From CALLPQ01 sp964479275 (lineage in GTDB: Bacteria > Pseudomonadota > Alphaproteobacteria > Caulobacterales > Parvularculaceae), in assembly GCA_964479275.1 (NCBI GenBank), contig CAYZLR010000048.1, positions 1 through 25,924 of the forward strand: a stretch of 25,924 bases of DNA, read 5' to 3'. A program made the translations under genes and the position numbers. Below, in pieces: positions 17,747-25,756 of this stretch. Numbering within the stretch: position 1 is the first letter of the stretch; each line of letters begins with the position of its first letter. A model generated the notes under the pieces. The model searched no databases. It was given only the letters and a program-made list of their open reading frames with translations, and had not been told where the DNA came from.

Positions 17747-17752
17747 TATAAT
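17747..17752 (+). promoter_or_regulatory. Candidate -10 element for mdh
   Basis: A perfect TATAAT lies 25 bp before the mdh ATG, which would place the transcription start near 17759 with a leader of about 20 bases. No good -35 match is found at normal spacing, so the promoter call rests on the -10 only. If correct, it rules out the longer mdh reading that begins at 17751. Confidence 0.4.
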
Positions 17753-17777
17753 GCCTTATATTTTGGAGACTTTTTTC

Positions 17778-18740
17778 ATGGCCCGTAAAAAAATTGCGCT
17801 TATCGGCGCTGGTATGATTGGTGGAACATTGGCCCATATTGCCGCTCAAAAAGAACTTGGAGATGTTGTATTATTTGATATTGCGGAAGGTATCCCGGAA
17901 GGCAAAGCGCTTGATATTGCTGAAAGCGCCCCCGTTGATGGTTATGATAGTCGATTAAAGGGAACCCAGGATTATGCGGATATTGCAGGTGCAGATGTCT
18001 GTATCGTAACCGCCGGGGTGGCACGCAAGCCGGGTATGAGCCGGGATGATCTTGTCGGTATCAATCTGAAAGTGATGAAAGCGGTGGGAGAGGGCATTGC
18101 CAAACATGCGCCGAACGCTTTGGTGATCTGTATTACCAATCCACTTGATGCGATGGTCTGGGCTTTACAAAAATTCTCAGGATTGCCTCATAATAAAGTT
18201 ATCGGCATGGCCGGTATCCTCGATAGTGCTCGCTTTCGCCATTTCCTTGCCGATGAATTCGATGTGTCTGTTGAAAGTGTGACGGCATTTGTTCTTGGCG
18301 GGCATGGGGATACAATGGTGCCATTAACGCGTTATTCTACAGTAGCGGGAATACCATTACCGGATATGATCGCAATGGGGTGGACGACTCAGGAGAAAAT
18401 CGATGCGATTGTTGACCGCACACGTAAAGGTGGCGGTGAAATTGTTGCATTGTTAAAAACTGGTTCTGCTTATTACGCGCCGGCAGCATCAGCTATTCAA
18501 ATGGCGGAGTGTTATTTAAAGGATAAAAAATTAGTTATTCCATGTGCTGCTTTCCTCAAAGGTGAATATGGCGTGCAAGACCGCTATGTGGGGGTGCCTA
18601 TGGTCCTGGGAGCTGGCGGTTGCGAGCGTATTGTGGAAGTTTCCCTTAACGATGAAGAGCAAAAAATGTTTGATCATTCTGTTGCCGCAGTAGAAGAATT
18701 GGTAGAGGCTTGCGTCAAACTAGAACCATCTCTCGGTTAA
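17778..18740 (+). CDS. mdh: Malate dehydrogenase (LDH-like type)
   Basis: Mdh interconverts malate and oxaloacetate with NAD in the citric acid cycle. The 320-residue form starts at ATG 17778, with GGAG nine bases upstream; a nine-residue longer reading has no ribosome site. The Rossmann loop GAGMIGG lies at 10-16 with NAD-selecting D34. The substrate arginines fall in ARKPGMSRDD (R83, R89), with R152 in DSARFR, D149, and the catalytic H176 in GGHGDTM. These make it the LDH-like MDH common in alphaproteobacteria. It stands alone between a 172-bp leader and a strong terminator, rather than at the head of the mdh-sucCD-sucAB cluster usual in this class. Confidence 0.96.
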   Translation: MARKKIALIGAGMIGGTLAHIAAQKELGDVVLFDIAEGIPEGKALDIAESAPVDGYDSRLKGTQDYADIAGADVCIVTAGVARKPGMSRDDLVGINLKVMKAVGEGIAKHAPNALVICITNPLDAMVWALQKFSGLPHNKVIGMAGILDSARFRHFLADEFDVSVESVTAFVLGGHGDTMVPLTRYSTVAGIPLPDMIAMGWTTQEKIDAIVDRTRKGGGEIVALLKTGSAYYAPAASAIQMAECYLKDKKLVIPCAAFLKGEYGVQDRYVGVPMVLGAGGCERIVEVSLNDEEQKMFDHSVAAVEELVEACVKLEPSLG

Positions 18741-18835
18741 TGCGCGACTAATAAAAGAGCATCAAGTGATGTAATCGAGAGATCAGCGAACTTCATTTGC
18801 GGTTTTCTCTTCCCTTTTGATGTGAGAAAAATATG

Positions 18836-18872
18836 AAAGCCTGCGTTCTGATATACTCAGAGCGCAGGCTTT
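18836..18872 (+). terminator. Bidirectional terminator between mdh and the RTX protease gene
   Basis: A 16-bp stem (18836-18851 with 18857-18872, one G-U pair) closes a five-base loop TATAC. The stem core is GCCTGCG. On the plus strand it is followed by AAAGTTTTAAC; on the minus strand by CATATTTTTCTC, a clearer U-run. It can therefore end transcripts from both convergent genes, mdh from the left and the RTX protease from the right. Confidence 0.85.
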
Positions 18873-18990
18873 AAAGTTTTAACAAGCTAAACACCTACAC
18901 TTCAAATTGAATCGCTGAGGGGCTTTGTGTCTTTCTTTTGTCGCATTTCAACCAGTTCCCACAGACATGCAAAAAGCTTTGGATTATATT

Positions 18991-20706
18991 TTAAAAAATA
19001 AAGTCAGAGGCTTGTAAATCGCCAGCGTTCACACCTTGTAAAACGATGCTATTTGCACCGTCGGTAATCGTGGTTACACCATTGACGAAGGTGAGGCGCG
19101 CAAAGACATCAGCGAAACTATTGATGTTTGAGTTTCCAGAAAAATCGATTCGCTCAAAACCACTCGCGACATCAAAATCTTGGATAATATCATTGCCGAA
19201 ATTATTCCCGAATACGAATACATCGGCATTGAAACCGCCGGATAATAAATCGTTCCCGCTTCCCCCCTCTAGCGTATCAAAACCTGATCCACCGACCAGG
19301 CGATCATTACCGTCATCGCCATTGATGCGATCTCGGCCAGAACCGCCAAAGAGTGCATCGTTACTGGATCCGCCATTGAGGGTATCGTTACCGGCGCCGC
19401 CCGTTAACCTGTCAAAGCCACTATCACCATTTAATTGATCGTTTCCATTATCACCAAAAAGAACATCCGCATTGGCGCCGCCATTTAATATGTCATCACC
19501 ACTGCCGCCATTGAGGGTGTCAAACCCTGAGTTCCCGAATAACAGATCATCATCATCATTGCCGTTAACAATATCCCTACCCAGGCCACCAAATAATACA
19601 TCGTCACTAATGCCGCCACTCAGATTGTCATTACCGCTTCCTCCAAACAAACGATCATTACCAAATTCTCCAAGAAGTGTGTCTTGTCCCAAACCGCCAA
19701 ATATATTGTCTGCCTGTCCGCCACCTCTTATCAAATCATTACCCTGATCGCCTTCCAGTGTATCGAAACCTGATCCACCATTTACGACGTCATTACCAAC
19801 GCCTCCTAATAATAAGTCGCGCCCAGTCCCACCATTGAGAAGGTCGTTTCCATTTTCACCAAAAATGGTATCATTGCCCCCCTCGCCATTAACCGTGTCG
19901 TTGCCGCTAAGGGCTTCATAACGATCATTCCCCCCCTGAAGATTTGCGGCGTCTGCTGACGCAAACCCAAATAGGGTATCCGCACCTGCAGTCGGGCTTA
20001 AGAGAGGAATGCCTAAGTCTTGAAACAATGCCAATGATAGTGGCTGCAGCAGTAGGCGTTGTCCAAAAGGAAGAAAGGGTTCAAGAACATCGTTAATCAG
20101 CGGTGATGTTGCTGAAAAATGACTGGGATCATCATCAAGGGGAACGGGCCCGCCAAAAACGGCGACACTATTAGCCCCTGTAAATGAAAAATTACCTCCT
20201 GATTCAGTAATCAATAAATCAAGTGTCGAGCGGTTAGTTTCTCCGGGCTCTCTAAATGATATAAATCCGAGACCATGACCAATTTCATGAACAAGGACAG
20301 TAAACAAATCAATTTGGTTAAAAGGGACAGAGCCTTCTACACTGCCATCGGAAAAATCATCTAGGAAAAATTCACCGCTGTTTAGGCTGTCGAGGCTTAC
20401 ACTGACTTCGATATCCGCGGCGGCCCCATTGGGGTCAACTCCTGTTCTCAATTCGCGTAAAGTCGAGGCCTCGAATATCGCTGTGCCACTATCAAACCGA
20501 AGGAACTGAAAATTAGCAGGGCCGGCACTGGCGAGCGTTGAAGCGTTACTAAAGCTGGTAAAGTCGAGGTCAATTTCCAAGGTGTTATTACCAAAATCTA
20601 GATAATTTGCCCAATGATCTGCTGCAGCCTGAGCAACGTTGCGCACTTGAGTTATGAGTGTTGAATTAATCCCTGATGTGTTTCCAACAACGTTTACTGT
20701 AAACAT
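18991..20706 (-). CDS. RTX-tailed secreted zinc metalloprotease
   Basis: The 571-residue protein has no N-terminal signal peptide. Residues 1-235 form a metzincin-like peptidase region with HEIGHGLGF (H140, E141, H144). The standard third histidine of HEXXHXXGXXH is absent (serine at that place), and H196 in DDDPSHFSA may replace it, as distant third ligands do in some related families. Residues 258-500 are 27 GGxGxDxLx-type calcium-binding nonapeptides, followed by a serralysin-type C-terminal domain (DIIQDFDVASGFERIDF) ending in the hydrophobic SDFIF. Such proteins leave the cell through a type I secretion system using the uncleaved C-terminus. No secretion ABC transporter, membrane fusion protein or inhibitor gene is nearby, so those must be elsewhere. 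The substrate is unknown. Confidence 0.88.
   Translation of the reverse strand: MFTVNVVGNTSGINSTLITQVRNVAQAAADHWANYLDFGNNTLEIDLDFTSFSNASTLASAGPANFQFLRFDSGTAIFEASTLRELRTGVDPNGAAADIEVSVSLDSLNSGEFFLDDFSDGSVEGSVPFNQIDLFTVLVHEIGHGLGFISFREPGETNRSTLDLLITESGGNFSFTGANSVAVFGGPVPLDDDPSHFSATSPLINDVLEPFLPFGQRLLLQPLSLALFQDLGIPLLSPTAGADTLFGFASADAANLQGGNDRYEALSGNDTVNGEGGNDTIFGENGNDLLNGGTGRDLLLGGVGNDVVNGGSGFDTLEGDQGNDLIRGGGQADNIFGGLGQDTLLGEFGNDRLFGGSGNDNLSGGISDDVLFGGLGRDIVNGNDDDDLLFGNSGFDTLNGGSGDDILNGGANADVLFGDNGNDQLNGDSGFDRLTGGAGNDTLNGGSSNDALFGGSGRDRINGDDGNDRLVGGSGFDTLEGGSGNDLLSGGFNADVFVFGNNFGNDIIQDFDVASGFERIDFSGNSNINSFADVFARLTFVNGVTTITDGANSIVLQGVNAGDLQASDFIF
19207..19935 (-). repeat. RTX repeat tract of three 243-bp superblocks
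   Basis: The tract encodes 27 consecutive nonapeptides with no break in register. They group into three blocks of nine: 19693-19935, 19450-19692 and 19207-19449. The third residue of each nonapeptide, usually N or D, is replaced by R in unit 5, F in unit 7 (SGFDTL, at residues 312, 393 and 474) and A in unit 9 of all three blocks. The exact 81-residue spacing shows that the tract grew by duplicating nine-unit segments. DNA copies have diverged at many third codon positions, so the duplications are not recent. Confidence 0.85.
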
Positions 20707-21087
20707 AAAAAATGACCCTTCTTAAGTTGTGCTTTTATTTGAACCTTAGCGATGTTTCATGCGTCGAAATCTCAAATATGAAGCTTTATATTTTTATAAG
20801 CCGCATCACTTGAAAAGCGATGATACAATAAATCCGACGTTTGATATAACAAATGAAGCTTTGGTTATAATACTATAGCCCCTTGGTGATAGCCCATTTA
20901 TCAAGAGAATGTGGCATGAATGCGTTTTTTGAAAAGGTTTGTATGATTCTACTGATATTTCGGGTGAAATTTCATCAGTAAAGTGGGAACTATAATGCCA
21001 TGTGAATAAAATTGGCTAAATTTGCTCTTATCTGATCACTGCAGTGAACATTAAATTTTAAACAAATTTTTTGGCGTTTTCTTGAGG
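20707..21087. other. 381-bp A/T-rich intergenic region between trpC and the RTX gene
   Basis: No credible gene is present; a 21-codon plus-strand frame near 20918 lacks support. The region should hold the end of the trpGDC transcript and the promoter of the RTX protease gene, with AAGGG upstream of its ATG. A 12-bp perfect palindrome TCACTGCAGTGA occupies 21036-21047, and a bulged hairpin lies at 20951-20979 (ACTGAT/ATCAGT and ATTTC/GAAAT around GGGT). Neither is followed by a T-run on the minus strand, so I do not call a terminator; an operator is possible. Confidence 0.35.
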
Positions 21088-21888
21088 TTAGCTTGTCCGA
21101 GTAGGACCCGTGATCAATGCGCGTGTTGCGGCTTCAATATTGGTGTTGCGCATTAAACTTTCCCCAACTAAAAATGCTTTTGCTCCTAAATTGCGAGCGT
21201 GTACCAAATCAGCATGGGAGGCGATACCGCTTTCAGAGACAAGAAAACGGTTATGAGGACAAATTTGGCTGATTTTAGCGGTGGTTTGCAAATTTGTTTC
21301 AAAAGTCTTTAAATTACGATTGTTTACACCAATTAATGGGGAAGAAAGGGTGAGGGCGCGGGTCAGTTCTTGTTCATTGTGTACTTCAACTAAAACATCC
21401 ATGTTCAATCCGATCGCAGCATCTTCCAACTCCTGGGCTTGAAGATCGCTAAGACAAGCCATTATAAGCAGTACACAATCCGCTCCCCAAGCCCGTGCTT
21501 CGACGCATTGATAGGGATCGATCATAAAATCTTTTCGCAATATAGGGAGCGTGCAAGCAGCGCGGGCAACTCGCAAAAACTTGCCCTCACCTTGAAAACT
21601 TGGCCCATCGGTCAATACAGACAAGCAAGCGGCACCACCAGCTTCATAATCACGAGCATGCTCTTCTGGCATGAAGTGCGATCTGATGACCCCCTTTGAC
21701 GGGCTGGCTTTTTTTATCTCTGCAATAACAGCAAAGCCATCAATCGCTTTTTTTTGGAGTGTTTTATAAAACCCGCGCGTAGGTGTCGCCTCTTTCGCAA
21801 GGGTTTCTAATGCATGGAGGGGGGTATTGGCCTTGCTATGTTGAATTTCTTCTTTTTTGTAGTCGATAATATCGTCAAGAATTGTCAT
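21088..21888 (-). CDS. trpC: Indole-3-glycerol phosphate synthase
   Basis: TrpC closes the indole ring of the tryptophan pathway, converting CdRP to indole-3-glycerol phosphate in the cytoplasm. The 266-residue single-domain TIM barrel shows AEIKKASPSKG (56-66) with the substrate-binding lysine, LRKDFMID (117-124) with the catalytic lysine, the VLVEVHNEQEL strand with a catalytic glutamate, GVNNRNL, and VSESGI near the end. It is not fused to TrpF. Its start overlaps the trpD stop by four bases (ATGA), and it closes the trpGDC operon. The moaC/moeA genes that often follow trpC in alphaproteobacteria are absent here. Confidence 0.96.
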   Translation of the reverse strand: MTILDDIIDYKKEEIQHSKANTPLHALETLAKEATPTRGFYKTLQKKAIDGFAVIAEIKKASPSKGVIRSHFMPEEHARDYEAGGAACLSVLTDGPSFQGEGKFLRVARAACTLPILRKDFMIDPYQCVEARAWGADCVLLIMACLSDLQAQELEDAAIGLNMDVLVEVHNEQELTRALTLSSPLIGVNNRNLKTFETNLQTTAKISQICPHNRFLVSESGIASHADLVHARNLGAKAFLVGESLMRNTNIEAATRALITGPTRTS

Positions 21889-22937
21889 TTATTTGTCTCC
21901 GGACGATTAGAGGTTTTTATTAAGTTACTTAGTGCGCACATGGCATTGCCATTGTCTATGTTTCTAGAGCCAATGCTGACCCCCTCTTCAAGCGTTTTTG
22001 TATGGCCCGCGACGATTAATGCGGCGGCAGTATTAAGCAAAGCGATGTCACGATAAGGACCTTTTTCTCCCTGCAATAATGCCATCAACGCTTTTGCGTT
22101 TTCTTCGGGCGAGCCACCTTGTAACTGATGTGTTGAGGCAGTGTTGAGCCCGGCATCTTGAGGGGAAATAACAAATTCTTGAATTTCATCATTTTTTAGT
22201 GCGCAAACATGACTTGAGGTTGTTGTGGTGAGTTCATCCAGTCCATCGTGGCCGTGTACGACCCAAGCATTCGTAGCGCCAAGTGCTTTGAGCGCCGTCG
22301 CAATCGGACGACAAAGTGCCATGTCATAAACGCCTATGATCTGCTTTTTTGCACCAGCAGGATTGGTTAATGGGCCTAACAGATTAAAAATAGTCCGTAC
22401 CCCAAGAGATTTTCTTATGGCGGCTACATTGGCCGTTGCTTTGTGATGATATGCGGCAAACATAAAACCTATATTCGCATTTTCAATGCATTCAGCGATG
22501 ATTTTGGGCGTGGCTTGTAAATTTACGCCGAGTGTCGACAAAATATCGGAAGAGCCAGAAAGCGATGTTGCGGCCCGATTGCCGTGTTTAGCCACTTTCA
22601 CCCCACAACCCGCAGCAATGATAGCGGCCGCCGTTGAAATATTATAAGTGCCTGCGCCGTCACCACCAGTTCCTGCTGTATCTATAATGGCATTAGCAAT
22701 GTTTTTGGCGAGGGCGACAGGCTCTGCACGAGTGCGCATGGCTCGGGCTGCGGCCGTAATTTCATCGACTGTTTCGCCGCGCGCTTTGAGCGCCATTAAA
22801 AAGCCTGCAACTTGAATATCGTCGATTGTTCCCTCAAGGATTAAGTCCATCGCATTGGACATATCAGCCGCAGAGAGGGCCCTACCCATAGAGGCCAATT
22901 GCAAAAATTTTTGAAAAGGAAAGCTTTCAGTCGTCAT
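21885..22937 (-). CDS. trpD: Anthranilate phosphoribosyltransferase
   Basis: TrpD attaches the phosphoribosyl group of PRPP to anthranilate, the second step of tryptophan synthesis. The 350-residue length is normal. The PRPP and Mg loop GTGGDGAGTYNIST (89-102), the KHGNRAATSLSGSSD segment (117-131), and the anthranilate-site portion RTIFNLLGPLTNPA are all intact. It overlaps trpG upstream and trpC downstream by four bases each (ATGA), so all three should be translated in a coupled way. It is a separate protein, not fused to the glutamine amidotransferase as in enteric bacteria. Confidence 0.96.
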   Translation of the reverse strand: MTTESFPFQKFLQLASMGRALSAADMSNAMDLILEGTIDDIQVAGFLMALKARGETVDEITAAARAMRTRAEPVALAKNIANAIIDTAGTGGDGAGTYNISTAAAIIAAGCGVKVAKHGNRAATSLSGSSDILSTLGVNLQATPKIIAECIENANIGFMFAAYHHKATANVAAIRKSLGVRTIFNLLGPLTNPAGAKKQIIGVYDMALCRPIATALKALGATNAWVVHGHDGLDELTTTTSSHVCALKNDEIQEFVISPQDAGLNTASTHQLQGGSPEENAKALMALLQGEKGPYRDIALLNTAAALIVAGHTKTLEEGVSIGSRNIDNGNAMCALSNLIKTSNRPETNK

Positions 22938-23527
22938 GGAGCACCATTAAAATTATCCGCCCAAGTCATAAATGCCTCGAACAACTGATCACCATGTTGT
23001 GATGCAATGCTCTCAGGATGAAATTGAACGCCCGCGATGGGTTTATTTTTATGCTCAATGGACATGATTTCTCCGTCATCGGCTGAGCGGGACGTGACGG
23101 CAAAACAATCCGGCAGGGTCTTTTCATCTGCAACGAGGGAGTGATAGCGTGTAGCTGTAAAATTGTCTGGTAATGGGTTCATGAAACCGTCGTCTATGCG
23201 ATTAATTTCAGAAACTTTGCCATGCATGAGTTTTTGGGCGCGAACGACGCGGCCACCAAAGGCTTGCGCGATGGATTGCAGACCTAGACAGACGCCAAAC
23301 AGGGGTATGTTTTTTTTGTTGCACATGCGGACCATATCAAGACTAATACCGGCTTGGTCGGGTGTGCATGGCCCCGGTGATAAAACAATAGCTTGAGCCT
23401 TCATCTGAATGGCCTCATCAACGCTCAAACTGTCATTACGTTCGACCTCCACTTCATATCCAAGAGATCCAATAAGGTGAACCAAATTCCAGGTGAAGCT
23501 GTCATAATTATCAATCAGAAGAATCAT
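22934..23527 (-). CDS. trpG: Anthranilate synthase glutamine amidotransferase component
   Basis: TrpG hydrolyses glutamine and passes ammonia to TrpE. The start is taken at ATG 23527, giving 197 residues that begin MILLIDNYDSFTWNLV as the family usually does; the open frame extends upstream to 23617 but that part is not family-like, and no ATG there has a better ribosome site. Visible are PGPCTP (51-56), the catalytic nucleophile C80 in GVCLG, and the HPE pair H170 and E172 in VQFHPES. It heads the trpGDC operon. Its partner trpE is not adjacent. No run of Trp codons or attenuator hairpin appears upstream. Confidence 0.94.
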   Translation of the reverse strand: MILLIDNYDSFTWNLVHLIGSLGYEVEVERNDSLSVDEAIQMKAQAIVLSPGPCTPDQAGISLDMVRMCNKKNIPLFGVCLGLQSIAQAFGGRVVRAQKLMHGKVSEINRIDDGFMNPLPDNFTATRYHSLVADEKTLPDCFAVTSRSADDGEIMSIEHKNKPIAGVQFHPESIASQHGDQLFEAFMTWADNFNGAP

Positions 23528-23692
23528 CACACCGAACTTACTATTCATGTTGAAAGGCCTGATTGGCCGCGTATGTCTTTGCCTAGAGCAACAAGCTCCG
23601 AAAAGAAAGTCTAACAACGCTTAAAGTGGGCGACAAAGACGATGGAATCATGGCATGGCTGATTCGTTAAATTATGTCTGAAGGCAAGCTTC

Positions 23693-24919
23693 ATGCGCCG
23701 AAAAAACTATTTAAAAAGATCGCAGCGGAGTCCACAGCAGATTGTGACCGTACCGCAAGACTTAGCCTTGTCCTCAAGTGAAATTATCACGGTGCATGCG
23801 GAAATCGTAAACGAAAAATCGGGACGTGCGAGCGTTTTTGCTGCGATAGCGATGGCTTTTCTTGGGATTTTACTGGGGGCAGGGGCCTCTTATATGACTG
23901 GGCAGAGCAACCAGGTCGAGGCGCGTTATTCTGGGTTTCAGAAAATTGCATCTTTCGAGTATGAAGGGGTGCGAGGATCGAGTACTCGCCAAGATAGGCA
24001 AGCGGGACCGATTTTGCGCGACGATCAATTAAGCCCAGAAAAACAATCACAATTTCAGCAGCAGCATTCTTTTAAGCGGGTTCCCCTTCGCGAAGGCAAG
24101 CGTCGCCAAAAGATTGTCAATGATGTCTTGCGCGGAACTATCGGGCGGGGAAAAATCGGGGCACAATCTTTCGCCCAGGGTGAAACCTTACGCGCAACTG
24201 TTAAGGTTAGGCCTCGGATCGCGATTATTTTTGATGATATGGGTCTGGATAAAGGTGCTTTTTCACAAGTTATGTCACTACCTGGTCCCTTGACGCTTTC
24301 ATTTTTACCCTATGCCAGAGATGTTCAGCCGCTGGTGGACCAAACGCTTGAGCGCGGGGACAGCGTCTTGCTGCATTTGCCGATGGAACCCATCGGTCCG
24401 CAAGATCCGGGTCCTTATGCTATCCAGGCCAGCGGATCATCACAAAAAATGCTTGAAGATCTTGAATGGAATTTGAAGCAGTTTTCCGGTTATAGCGGCG
24501 TAAACAATCATATGGGATCAAAGGTAACCGCAAACCAATCTCGTATGACGAAGATATTGAAAAACCTAAAGCGACGTGATCTTTATTTTATTGATAGTGT
24601 CACAAGTGCGAATACCAAAGTGTTGCAGGCGTCTCGCCTGGCGGGAATGGATATTTTGCGCCGCGATGTTTTTGTTGATCCTCGGGCTGGGGTTGAAACG
24701 GTGAAAACCCAATTGGGTCAGGTTGAAGAAATTGCCCGCAGAACTGGCTACGCTGTTGCGATTGCACATCCGCACAAAGATACGATCAATGTCATCGGGC
24801 CTTGGCTCGCCTCAGCGCGCTTGCGTGGTTTTGAGCTTGTGACAGCGGATCGTTTGATGATTGACGTACACCGCGAGAAGGAAAGTCCTACTCGGCTCAA
24901 TGATGGGATTAGAGGATGA
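23693..24919 (+). CDS. Divergent polysaccharide deacetylase family protein
   Basis: The 408-residue protein has a cytoplasmic N-terminus, one membrane anchor (about 47-68, ASVFAAIAMAFLGILLGAG), a variable linker, and a C-terminal divergent polysaccharide deacetylase domain (about 172-390). Domain motifs are IAIIFDDMG (176-184), HLPMEP (228-233), NNHMGS (271-276), FIDS (299-302) and AIAHPH (356-361). The acidic pair and histidines could hold a metal, but activity on a polysaccharide has not been inferred for most members. An envelope or peptidoglycan-related role is likely from location. AAGG nine bases upstream supports the ATG. The ctpA and envC-like genes often found beside it are missing here. 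Confidence 0.88.
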   Translation: MRRKNYLKRSQRSPQQIVTVPQDLALSSSEIITVHAEIVNEKSGRASVFAAIAMAFLGILLGAGASYMTGQSNQVEARYSGFQKIASFEYEGVRGSSTRQDRQAGPILRDDQLSPEKQSQFQQQHSFKRVPLREGKRRQKIVNDVLRGTIGRGKIGAQSFAQGETLRATVKVRPRIAIIFDDMGLDKGAFSQVMSLPGPLTLSFLPYARDVQPLVDQTLERGDSVLLHLPMEPIGPQDPGPYAIQASGSSQKMLEDLEWNLKQFSGYSGVNNHMGSKVTANQSRMTKILKNLKRRDLYFIDSVTSANTKVLQASRLAGMDILRRDVFVDPRAGVETVKTQLGQVEEIARRTGYAVAIAHPHKDTINVIGPWLASARLRGFELVTADRLMIDVHREKESPTRLNDGIRG

Positions 24920-24935
24920 TCCAAGCTAGAGAGTT

Positions 24936-24966
24936 TCCAGATCAACCGGTCGCTACTTGATCTGGA
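24936..24966. terminator. Hairpin between convergent deacetylase and lexA genes
   Basis: TCCAGATCAA (24936-24945) pairs exactly with TTGATCTGGA (24957-24966) around an 11-base loop. The position, between two converging stop codons only 53 bp apart, suits a shared transcription end. No T-run follows on either side, so it is at best an imperfect terminator. Confidence 0.4.
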
Positions 24967-24972
24967 GTGGCT

Positions 24973-25707
24973 TTAATAAACGCGCATTAAACCAACAAGT
25001 TTGCCCTGAACATTGACCCGATCAGGGCCGTAGATTCGGGTCTCAAATGCCGGGTTCGCCGCTTCTAATGCGATAGACGCCCCTTTTTTGCGCAATCTTT
25101 TGAGGGTTGCTTCCTGGTCGTCTACGAGAGCGACTACAATTTCACCTGTGGATGCGGTATCACATTTTTTAATGACCGCCATATCGCCATCATGGATTCC
25201 CGCCTCAATCATCGATTCGCCCTGAACCTCGAGAATATAATGTTCTCCGCTGCCGAGCATGGTCGCAGGCGTTGGGTAGCGGTTTACTTCATGTTGTATC
25301 GCCTCAATGGGTGTTCCAGCCGCAATGCGCCCTAGAATCGGTAAATCTTCGGTTGTATGCGCATGAGCAGAAGTTTCACTATTACGCTGAAACGATGCTT
25401 TTACAACGGAACCTTGATCTGACGGAACAACAGAAGGGGAAAAATTCTTACGGTCAGGTTTTATTGTTTTATGACTTTGATCGAGGCTAGCATCGTCGGG
25501 TAAGCGCAAGACTTCCAGCGCGCGGGCGCGGTGCGCCAATCGGCGAATAAACCCTCGCTCTTCAAGAGCGGTAATTAACCGATGAATACCGGATTTTGAG
25601 CGCAGATCCAGTGCTTCTTTCATTTCATCAAAAGAGGGGGAAATTCCTGTTTCGGTAATGCGATTATTGATAAAAATGAGTAAGTCATGTTGCTTGCGGG
25701 TAAGCAT
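24973..25707 (-). CDS. lexA: SOS repressor LexA
   Basis: LexA represses DNA-damage genes and cuts itself when RecA is activated. The 244-residue protein has the N-terminal winged helix (MLTRKQHDLLIFI, then SPSFDEMKEALDLRSKSGIHRLITALEERGFI), the cleavage site A130-G131 in GRIAAGTP, the serine S165 in VQGESMIEAG, and the lysine K203 in EATLKRL. The linker between domains (about 70-120) is long and S/H-rich, as in alphaproteobacterial LexA proteins. AGGAG nine bases from the ATG supports the start. Two SOS boxes lie 20-49 bp upstream, so it should repress itself. Confidence 0.96.
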   Translation of the reverse strand: MLTRKQHDLLIFINNRITETGISPSFDEMKEALDLRSKSGIHRLITALEERGFIRRLAHRARALEVLRLPDDASLDQSHKTIKPDRKNFSPSVVPSDQGSVVKASFQRNSETSAHAHTTEDLPILGRIAAGTPIEAIQHEVNRYPTPATMLGSGEHYILEVQGESMIEAGIHDGDMAVIKKCDTASTGEIVVALVDDQEATLKRLRKKGASIALEAANPAFETRIYGPDRVNVQGKLVGLMRVY

Positions 25708-25726
25708 GAAATCGGTCTCCTATCTG

Positions 25727-25756
25727 GAACAAAACAGATACGTTCTACAGATGTTC
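25727..25756. promoter_or_regulatory. Two abutting SOS boxes upstream of lexA
   Basis: The sequence GTTCTACAGATGTTC at 25742-25756 fits the alphaproteobacterial LexA operator GTTC-N7-GTTC exactly on the plus strand. Immediately next to it, 25727-25741 reads GTATCTGTTTTGTTC on the minus strand, a match to GTTC-N7-GTTC with one changed base. The two 15-bp sites touch without a spacer and point in opposite directions, 20-49 bp before the lexA ATG. Confidence 0.85.

Noticed and set aside
19046..19747. Long plus-strand ORFs rich in S, P and L across the RTX tract
   Set aside because: They are antisense artefacts of the GGxGxD codon repeats.
19207..19935. CRISPR-like or minisatellite reading of the 243-bp periodicity
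   Set aside because: The repeats are codon-level RTX nonapeptides in an intact reading frame, with no constant repeat and variable spacer structure.
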